Shown here: one piece after another, positions 56,701-64,000 of the stretch | Layout: every line of letters starts with the position of its first letter | How positions within the stretch are numbered: position 1 is the first letter of the stretch | Origin: Sulfuricurvum sp. | GTDB taxonomy: Bacteria > Campylobacterota > Campylobacteria > Campylobacterales > Sulfurimonadaceae | Length of the DNA: 64,000 nucleotides | Assembly (NCBI GenBank): GCA_003245815.1 | Contig: QKCD01000008.1 | Location: forward strand, 1-64,000 | Direction: 5' to 3' | Notes under the pieces: model-generated | What the model was told of the DNA's origin: nothing | Seen by the model: the letters and a program-made list of their open reading frames with translations, nothing else | Databases searched by the model: none | Position numbers and translations under genes: made by a program

Positions 56701-59542
56701 GCGAGAGCAGCGTGTATTGGGATGCAATCAAATGGGATTTTTTGATGCGCCTGATACTGTTGGCTTTGCGGTCTCCGATATACAGGGAACCGTCCGGGGC
56801 GAGGGCCATGCTGTAGAGATAGATCGCCGCTTCCAGCGCCGGGCTTCCGTCTCCCGAGGAATCGCTGGAGCCATTGCCTGCAAAGGGATAGATCGTACCG
56901 GTGTGATCGACTTTGCGGACATAGGTAGACTCTCCGATATAGAGCGTACCGTCGTTTGCCACGGCAAGGTCTCTTACCGTGCTCAGGCTTGCTTCCGTCG
57001 CCGGTCCGAAATCGCCGCGATCGCCGAGGACTCCTGTTCCTGCTACGGTTTTGATGGTACCTCCGGGATCGATTTTCCGGACTTTGTATGCCGACCCATA
57101 TTGATCAGTCTGGGCAAAATAGAGGGATCCGTCCGGTGCGACGGTCAATCCTCTGGGGCTATATCCGATTTGGGCATTTATGGCCAAATCGCCGTCCCCG
57201 CTGTCGCCGAAGCTGTCTGTTCCGGCGATCGTGGTGATGATGCCGTCGGTGCCGATCCGGCGGATCCTGCTGTCATCGGTAAAATAGACCGTGCCGTCGG
57301 AAGCGACGTCCAAGCTGTTCACCGATCCGATCTGGGCTTTGGTCGCGGGACCGCCGTCTCCGCTGTAACCGTAGGTGCCGGTGCCCGCTATCGTGGTGAT
57401 GATGCCGTTCGGATCGACTTTCCGGATACGATAATTATAGAAGTCTGCTATATAGAGCGAACCGTCCGGTGCATAGGCGACATCCATGGGTCCATCGAGC
57501 AGCGCGTCTGTCGCGGCCCCGCCGTCACCGCTGTAGCCGTTGGTGTAATCCGTACCGTGATCGCTTACAACGGTTATGATGCTGCCGTCTGTATTCAGTT
57601 TCTGAATTTTGCTTATGATTCTTGCGGCGATATAGCAGGAACCGTCCGGCGCGCAATCCATTCCCGACGGCTCATAGACACTTGTCGGATAGTAAAGAAC
57701 GTACGAGGCATAGGTATTATCAATATCCGCTTTGACAATGGTCGGAGAGACCTGTTCCGCTACCGTTTCCTCGCCGGTGCCCAGGTAGAGTGTTTTGGTC
57801 AATCCGTCATAGCGGTGGTGCAGGTTCAAAGTCCAGCCATCCGTTCCCAGCGATGAGACCGGATTTTTTTCGAGGTAACCGTTCCATCGACGGTATTTTA
57901 ATGCCACCTCAAGAATCCAGCGATCCCCGAAAAGATAGGGAATCCAGTACTCATAGATGATACGCACTTGCACGGGGTATGTACCGTAAACCTCCCGTCC
58001 GTAAGCATCAAGGCCGTCCCAGACAAAGTGGTGGAATAGATCCGAAGAGAATTCCGTATATTCGGTATCGTGCGACTGTCCCGCAACGGTGATACGGACT
58101 TTGATTTTGGCGAGGTCGCCGTTCCAGTTGTCTTTGGTCAGGGGAATGTCGAGGATATGCTTCCGGTTTCCCCCTTCGGTACGGTTGCTGCGGTAGTTCA
58201 GGCTCAACGGCGTACCGGCGACGGAGACCGTCTCGCCGAGTACCTGGGACTGGCATTCGATGATCGATCCCCTGGCGGTTCCGGGGGGGCACCCCGTGTC
58301 GATCTGATCCATCTCGTTCAGGTCGGGGAGGGTGTCGTCTTCGGGTGGAATAGCCCAGCCGTTGTAGTCGACGGGCGTGAAGTGCTCCAGCGCGACGCGC
58401 CACAATGCGCTGTTCGCAGGGTAGAGCGTTGCGATGGTTTCGCGTTCGGCATCGGTGATCCCCAGCGAGGCGTTGTTGTCGGCGACGCCGTCCCCGTTCG
58501 TGTCGAGATCGGCCTTGCCGTCGGTGATGCTCAGCACTTTGATGACCCTGCCGAAAGGCATCGTGACCCATTGGCCTGCGGCCCTGTCGTAATAGTAGGA
58601 GGGAACGTTGCTGCCCACTGCAAAGCCCATGAAGTTTTCGACGTAGTTGATGACCGGCGTGTCGAACAGAACGCTCGTCGCCCCATGCGCTTCGGCCTCG
58701 TCGACGCTCATTTCGACGCAGTAGGTATAACCGACGCCCTCGGGAAGTTCGGCGGGCATGGCATCTTCTCCCTCTTCGCCGGTCGTATACTCCGTGATCC
58801 GCAGTGTGAGCGACGTAATGGGCTGCGTCGATCCGTCGGGGAGTTTGAGCTGCGCCTGGGTCCCCTGCGGGAAGAGCAGCGTGGATCGGCGCGTGCCGCG
58901 GTCATCGCTCGAGACGCTGCCCTGCGCTACGGCATAGGCATCGGGTATATGGGCCAGGTCGACGGTGGTGGCCGTGGCGCTGGCCGGAGTCATCACGACA
59001 GCGTCGATCACGGTGAAATCGAGCTCCGGGATCACCGAGGTACGCTGCAGAGAGAGGTAGCCCGTTTTGGTGTAGTTGACCGTCAGGGTCGTGCCCCCGT
59101 TGACGGCGAGGTCGAACATGCCATCCGCACGGCTCAGGGTCTGACCGTATTCGGGATGGTTCAGTACGGTGACGGTGACCCCGGAGAGGGGTGAACCGTC
59201 GCGGCTGAGCACTTTGCCGCGAACGACGGCGGCGACCGCCGGATCGATCGTGCCGTCCGCCACTCCGGTCTGGATCGGCGTGCTGCCGCTGTAGAGGAAG
59301 GCGGTCGAGCTGCTGACAAGGGTCGACTCCGTCGGGCTGAGCGCCGGTGCCAGAGTGCTTGGGTCGGGCGGGATGGTGCCCGTCGCCGGGGGCGGTGTCG
59401 TATCGCCGTCATCCGGGAGTGAGACGTTGCCATCCGTCACCGTAGTGGTACCCTTCCGATAATCATGCCAATCGCAGCCGCTAAAACCGGCGGCGATCAT
59501 ACTCAGCAGTAATATCGTGGCGATTGCTCTCAATATTTTCAT
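53726..59542 (-). CDS. RHS/YD-repeat lipoprotein with carboxypeptidase-regulatory-like domain and NHL repeats
   Basis: Lipobox-like FSGC; [39 protein letters not shown]; six DGSLYIxD...[17 protein letters not shown] NHL repeats; many YD repeats; RHS core [24 protein letters not shown]...[12 protein letters not shown]. Confidence 0.95.
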   Translation of the reverse strand: [1938 protein letters not shown]

Positions 59543-59587
59543 GATTGAATCCTTTTCGGCGCAGTTGGATGCCTACCTATTTGAAGA

Positions 59588-59640
59588 TTGCATCACGTTA
59601 TCTGTAATATAGGCCAAAGATGTTGCATCGGCGTTGCATC
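59588..59640 (-). promoter_or_regulatory. TTGCATC (GATGCAA on minus strand) repeats, putative OmpR-type operator upstream of RHS gene
   Basis: TTGCATC at 59588-59594, 59623-59629 and 59634-59640; the last two are 11 bp apart, just upstream of a minus-strand TATATT (59606-59611). Confidence 0.45.
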
Positions 59641-59665
59641 GAAAGATTGATGCCGGAAACGGGAG

Positions 59666-60820
59666 TCAGGCGGGGAAGGTGAGGGTGACGCGAAGGCCAC
59701 GGTCGTTGGCGAGGTCGAGGGAGCCGTGGATCTCCCCAGCGGCAAGGCGGATCAGTTTCATGCCGAGGCCGGGGCTCTTCTCGAGAGCGTCGAGATCGAT
59801 CTCTCGATGATTGCGCTGGTGGTAGGTTAGCCGATACTCCTCCGCTTCATGGGTCAGTGTAATCACAACTTTGAGTCCGTGTTGGGGATGTTCCGTGGCG
59901 TATTTGAGGGAATTGGTGTAGAGCTCGTTGAGGATCATGCCGATTTTCAGCATTCGATCGAGGGGGAGGGCACCGTCGTGTACCTCCAGCTGAAAGGGTA
60001 AGGGCCTGCCGAAGGCCTGACCGATAAGCTTGAGAAGCTGTCGGGCGTAGATGGCGAAGTCGATGCGTTCCAGGTCGTTGCTGCGGTAGAGGGCGTCGTG
60101 TACCATTGCCATCGCCTCGATACGGAGCTTGCTCTTCTGCAGTGCTGTTTCCGGGGGGTCGGCATTGCGATGGCGGAGGCTCAGGATCTGGAGCCCCAGC
60201 AGGGAAGCGATCCGGTTGAGGTTGTTCTTGATCCGGTGGTGGATCTCCTTGAGCAGGATCTCTTTCTGGCGGTTGGAGCGTTCGAGTTCGGCATAGGTCA
60301 TCTCCGTCGAGATGTGGTAGAAGAGGGCGATGAATACTACGAGAATGGAACTCATGAACATGTTGAGCAGCGGAACCATATGGAAGAGGGGATGGCCGAC
60401 GAAGCTCTTCAGGCCGTAGGCGCTGACGGCACCCCAATAGATGAAATGGCCGACCGTCATCCATGCGGCGGTTTTCAGCCGGAAAAAGAAAAAGAAACCC
60501 AGGATATGGAAAAAGGGGTAGACGGTGGCGAAGTTGTAGAAGTGGGGATCGATCATCGCCGAGGAGCTTTCGATCTCCATCAGGAGGAGGAAGAGGATGG
60601 CGAAAAGCGGCGTGTTACGGGAACGGCAGAAGGCGAGGAAGAGGAGTGTCAGCAGCAGTGTCATAGTCAGTTTGAAGTAGAAGAGTGCCGGATAGCCCAT
60701 CCCCAAGGCCATCAGGGTCAGCATGGCGAGGATGAGAATGGAGGCGCTGTACAGGCCGACGAGCATGATTCTCTTATGGTCCCTGCTGCGGAAAAGCGAC
60801 TGCATACGTTCCCTGAACAT
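59666..60820 (-). CDS. Membrane sensor histidine kinase, HisKA_2 family
   Basis: Start MFRERMQSLFRSRDHKR at 60820; about 6 TM; LLKEIHHRIKNNLNRIASLLGLQ; HATPase GLGMKLIRLAAGEIHGSL. Confidence 0.88.
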   Translation of the reverse strand: MFRERMQSLFRSRDHKRIMLVGLYSASILILAMLTLMALGMGYPALFYFKLTMTLLLTLLFLAFCRSRNTPLFAILFLLLMEIESSSAMIDPHFYNFATVYPFFHILGFFFFFRLKTAAWMTVGHFIYWGAVSAYGLKSFVGHPLFHMVPLLNMFMSSILVVFIALFYHISTEMTYAELERSNRQKEILLKEIHHRIKNNLNRIASLLGLQILSLRHRNADPPETALQKSKLRIEAMAMVHDALYRSNDLERIDFAIYARQLLKLIGQAFGRPLPFQLEVHDGALPLDRMLKIGMILNELYTNSLKYATEHPQHGLKVVITLTHEAEEYRLTYHQRNHREIDLDALEKSPGLGMKLIRLAAGEIHGSLDLANDRGLRVTLTFPA

Positions 60821-60892
60821 CAAATGCCTCCTTCTGCACATTATACAATGGTTTGATTCTATTGGATAATATTTGGAAAAATGAAGTAGAAT

Positions 60893-61579
60893 ATGGCTAT
60901 GAAGCATCAAAAAGTGTTTATCGTCGAAGACGATCTGATATCGGCCCAATACCTCAAAGAGGTGCTTGAAGGGGAGGGTTACCAGGTCAATGGGATCGTG
61001 GACAGTGGGGAAGAGGCCATCCGTCACTGCCGCGAGGAGGGGGCGGACGTGGTCCTGATGGACATTATCCTGAAAGGGGCGGTCAGCGGCTCAGAGGCAG
61101 CGGTCCGGATCAAACGTCATCATCCGGAGTGCAGGATCATCTTCCTGACGGCCTATGCGGACGAAGAGATGATCGACTACGCCATCGAGGCGAAGGCCGT
61201 AGCCTACCTAATGAAGCCCTACCGCGAACGGGAGATTCTCGCTACCGTCAAAGTGGCGCTTGCGCAGGAGGAGTCTCCGGTGCCCGATTCGGCCCGTTCG
61301 GTGGTGGTATTGAGAGACGGTTATGTTTTCGACCTGCACAAGCGCCGTCTGGGGTGTAACGGGGAGGTGGTGCCGCTTTCGCCCCAGAAGCTAAAGCTGA
61401 TTGAAGTGCTGGTCCGAAACCGTAACAGTACCGTTTCCAACGAACAGATATGCCGGCATGTCTGGGACGAGCCCAAGAGCAATAGTACGCTACGTTCGCT
61501 GGTAAAGCGGCTGCGCGCGGTACTGGGTGACGATCTGATCGTCAACGTTAACGGCTTGGGATACACGATCGCCCCCTAA
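60893..61579 (+). CDS. OmpR/PhoB-type response regulator
   Basis: VFIVEDDLISAQYLKEVLE...VVLMDIIL...YLMKPYRERE; C-terminal winged helix SNEQICRHVWDEPKSNSTLRSLVKRLRAVLGDDLIVNVNGLGYTI. Confidence 0.92.
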   Translation: MAMKHQKVFIVEDDLISAQYLKEVLEGEGYQVNGIVDSGEEAIRHCREEGADVVLMDIILKGAVSGSEAAVRIKRHHPECRIIFLTAYADEEMIDYAIEAKAVAYLMKPYREREILATVKVALAQEESPVPDSARSVVVLRDGYVFDLHKRRLGCNGEVVPLSPQKLKLIEVLVRNRNSTVSNEQICRHVWDEPKSNSTLRSLVKRLRAVLGDDLIVNVNGLGYTIAP

Positions 61580-61692
61580 TCGGCTCTTAACAGGGGCTTA
61601 GGCTTTGTGCCTGCCGCGCCTTCGGCAATCTCTTTTTAACCCCGCTTCTCTATACTTCCGCACCAAAAATCGCAACCATCAAAGGATCTGAT

Positions 61693-61899
61693 ATGTATAA
61701 AGTTATTGTAGAACGCCAGTGCGGATGTTTCAAGCGCAGCGGCGAACCGGCGGAAAAAACCTTCGCAACGAAAGACGAGGCGCTGATCGAGGCGAACGCG
61801 TGGAAAGACGCGATGAACGAGGAGTACTGCCAGAAGCACGCCTTCGGCGTCGTTGAGAACGGCGACGACCTGATGATCGTTATGCAGATGCGCGGCTAG
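61693..61899 (+). CDS. Small conserved-looking protein of unknown function (68 aa)
   Basis: MYKVIVERQCGCFKRSGEPAEKTFATKDEALIEANAWKDAMNEEYCQKH; balanced composition, good gene context. Confidence 0.65.
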   Translation: MYKVIVERQCGCFKRSGEPAEKTFATKDEALIEANAWKDAMNEEYCQKHAFGVVENGDDLMIVMQMRG

Positions 61900-63398
61900 G
61901 CGGAAGCCTGACCGCCCTCTCTCAGGCGATACACTCCTTCACCCTCCCGGGTGATGCTCCACACCCTCTTGGCAACACTTCTTACAAACAAGGCATCGTG
62001 GCTTACAACCAGGAGCAGGCCGTCGTAGTGCTTCAGCGCCTCTTCCAGGGACGTGATGGCGTCGATATCCATATGGTTGGTCGGTTCGTCGAGTATGATA
62101 GCCGCGATGTTGTCGAGCAGTGCTTTGGCGATCAGTAGTTTGCGCAGCTCCCCGGGACTGGGCATAGTGTTCTCCAACAGGGACTTGGGATCTGACGAAA
62201 GCCGCGTTACGAAGGTGAAAAGCGCCCCTTTCTTTTCATTCGGAAGCATCCGGATCGCTTCAAAGAGTTCTGCCGCAAGGTCGGCATCGATCTCTTGCGG
62301 CAGATAGAGGAGCTCCTGCCTGTCGAGCTGTGGGATCAAAGTCTTGATAAAACTGCTTTTACCGCTGCCGTTATCCCCGACCAGGGCGATTTTGTCACTG
62401 TCGCCGATTAGCAGCTTGGGGTAGTGTAACACCTTCTCCTCGGAGAGTGTCAGATTGCCGCCCTCGATACAGATGGACGCATGGTGTCGATGGGCACCAC
62501 CTTCAATGACGACCCCCTTCTTATACTCCTTTTCGACCCTCATTTTGTTGGCATCGAGCTGTTGATATCGGCTGTTGAGGGTATGGACGCGTTGGGCATC
62601 ATTTTTGTCTTTACCGGTCAGTTTGGCCAAATTGATCTTTTCTTTGGCGTCCCTGTCGTGGGGATCGATGCGCTTTTTTGAGAGCCGGCTGTCGGAGCGG
62701 GAGACTTTTTCCTTCTGTTGCTGAATCGCTTTTTGCAGCTGCTTGATTTTTTGATTGTGATCCTCAATCTGCCGCGTAAGGGCTTCTTGCTCTTTTTGGA
62801 ACTCAAGCATGGCGTTGGAGTAGGGCGTCTTGTATTTATAGAGACGATGGTTCTTGATGATCACGGTAGTGTTGCAGAGGGTATCAAGAAACGTTCTGTC
62901 ATGACTGATGAGAATCCCCGTTTGATGAAATCCTTTCAATGCTTCGATGAGGGTCTGTTTGGTGGCAATGTCCAGGTGGTTCGTCGGCTCATCGAGTAAG
63001 AGAACGTCCGGTTCACTATAGAGGGCAACGGCGATCTGTATCCTCTTCTTCTCCCCGTAGCTCAGGCTCTCCCAGCGGTAAAGCCATGCGTCTTCGATCT
63101 TTAACGCGTTTTTGATTTTGAAGCTTCTGGAGTCGTATGCCGTAGAGAATGAATCGAAATCTTCAGGAAGGTCGTCGAGTTTCTGCTCGCAGTAGTAGAC
63201 CAGGGCATTGCCGCTGATGGTGCCGTGGGTGGGCGAGAGCTTTCTGGCGATCAGTTTCAGCAGCGTGGTTTTGCCCGATCCGTTGGCCCCGACGAGACCG
63301 TTCCAGCCCAGGGAAAATGTCAGATTCAGATCAGAAAAGAGCGCTTCGGGGGAGTTTGGATAGATAAACGAAAGGTTTGAAATCTGCAGGTGTCGCAT
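61896..63398 (-). CDS. ABC-F family ATP-binding protein
   Basis: Two NBDs: VGANGSGKTTLLKL/LSYGEKKRIQIA and VGDNGSGKSSFIKT/PSPGELRKLLIAKALL; long charged linker; no TM. Confidence 0.9.
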   Translation of the reverse strand: MRHLQISNLSFIYPNSPEALFSDLNLTFSLGWNGLVGANGSGKTTLLKLIARKLSPTHGTISGNALVYYCEQKLDDLPEDFDSFSTAYDSRSFKIKNALKIEDAWLYRWESLSYGEKKRIQIAVALYSEPDVLLLDEPTNHLDIATKQTLIEALKGFHQTGILISHDRTFLDTLCNTTVIIKNHRLYKYKTPYSNAMLEFQKEQEALTRQIEDHNQKIKQLQKAIQQQKEKVSRSDSRLSKKRIDPHDRDAKEKINLAKLTGKDKNDAQRVHTLNSRYQQLDANKMRVEKEYKKGVVIEGGAHRHHASICIEGGNLTLSEEKVLHYPKLLIGDSDKIALVGDNGSGKSSFIKTLIPQLDRQELLYLPQEIDADLAAELFEAIRMLPNEKKGALFTFVTRLSSDPKSLLENTMPSPGELRKLLIAKALLDNIAAIILDEPTNHMDIDAITSLEEALKHYDGLLLVVSHDALFVRSVAKRVWSITREGEGVYRLREGGQASA

Positions 63399-63449
63399 GG
63401 AATAAGACCTCGATTGGATCGATGTATGGCATGAGGAGGTGTGACGAAT

Positions 63450-63893
63450 TCAGGCCCAGTCGCGTTCCAGTGATTCTTGTCGTGCCGCAAGATCGGCGGA
63501 ACGCCCTCTCAGGAAGAAGACGATGCCGGTAGCGGCGAAGATCGCCATAACGGCAAAGCCGGTGGCATAGTCGTTGAAGGCGTCCAGCCGCGACGTATCC
63601 ATCACTCTGGCCAGTTCCGGCGAACGCTGAACGGTGATGATATTGACAACCATAAAGAGGGACATCACCGTCGCGGCGATGAAGGTGACGCCCGAGGTGA
63701 TGCCCCAGGGGCGTTCGCGGTAGAGCGCCAACCCGATCAGGTGGGGAATCAGGAAGGGGATGCACGCCTCTGTCACGAGCACCCATTTGCCGCTGGCGAT
63801 CTTCGACGTGTCGGTGAAGCCGAGGAAGATGACGAGGCTCATCAGAAATCCCGATCCCACCAGGAAGAGGATGCCGACAAAATTACGAATCAT
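63450..63893 (-). CDS. Membrane protein of unknown function
   Basis: Start MIRNFVGILFLVGSGFLMSLVIFLGF; about 4 TM; overlaps the upstream gene. Confidence 0.65.
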   Translation of the reverse strand: MIRNFVGILFLVGSGFLMSLVIFLGFTDTSKIASGKWVLVTEACIPFLIPHLIGLALYRERPWGITSGVTFIAATVMSLFMVVNIITVQRSPELARVMDTSRLDAFNDYATGFAVMAIFAATGIVFFLRGRSADLAARQESLERDWA

Positions 63894-64000
63894 CTTCCAT
63901 CTCCGTTTCGGGCTGCTCCTCGAAGTAGGCGTTCGCATTGGGGCGGTAGAGCAGGAAAACGATCAGGGCGAAGATGAGGACTCCCGGCAGCATCACCATC
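63883..64000 (-). CDS. Partial membrane protein, runs off window
   Basis: Reverse complement reads ...MVMLPGVLIFALIVFLLYRPNANAYFEEQPETEMEDDS*, one TM plus acidic tail. Confidence 0.5.
   Translation of the reverse strand, partial: MVMLPGVLIFALIVFLLYRPNANAYFEEQPETEMEDDS

Noticed and set aside
1-64000. CRISPR arrays, rRNA, tRNA, intact IS transposases or prophage modules
   Set aside because: None recognised on reading both strands. Intergenic gaps are short, and no regularly spaced repeats or transposase/integrase motifs were seen. tRNAscan-SE/Infernal would be decisive for RNA genes.

Overview
High-GC, gene-dense bacterial chromosome segment, probably Campylobacterota (Sulfurimonas/Sulfuricurvum-like). 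The taxon is inferred from protein flavour and gene content and was not searched. Most of the window is core genome: truA, lptF/G-like, prepilin peptidase, uppS, coaBC, glmU, motAB, fliP, trmA-like, recO, gltBD, accD, thiE-like, rlmH, dksA-like, dus, fliO-like/fliN/cheX-like, uvrA, polA and ccsBA. Parts worth a second look: (i) a 269-bp non-coding palindromic element at about 59-327 with about 33-bp imperfect terminal inverted repeats flanked by TA, resembling a MITE; it sits inside an otherwise translationally coupled envelope-glycolipid operon and forms the stop codon of the upstream gene; (ii) that operon (GT39-PAP2-UDP-sugar epimerase-PAP2-GT39-[element]-GT2), which looks like a phosphate-removal/uronic-acid-capping cassette; (iii) a 1938-aa lipoprotein-type RHS/YD protein with an NHL propeller, a compositionally distinct C-terminal tip, no visible immunity gene, and a putative OmpR-type direct-repeat operator next to a HisKA_2 kinase/OmpR regulator pair; (iv) a Tat-exported atypical Rieske protein plus c'-like cytochrome plus AraC regulator, behind an AT-rich region with repeated ATGTGATA boxes; (v) a GGDEF-EAL protein with three periplasmic binding-protein modules. 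No rRNA, tRNA, CRISPR array or intact transposase was recognised. All homology statements come from motif recognition by eye, without database searches.
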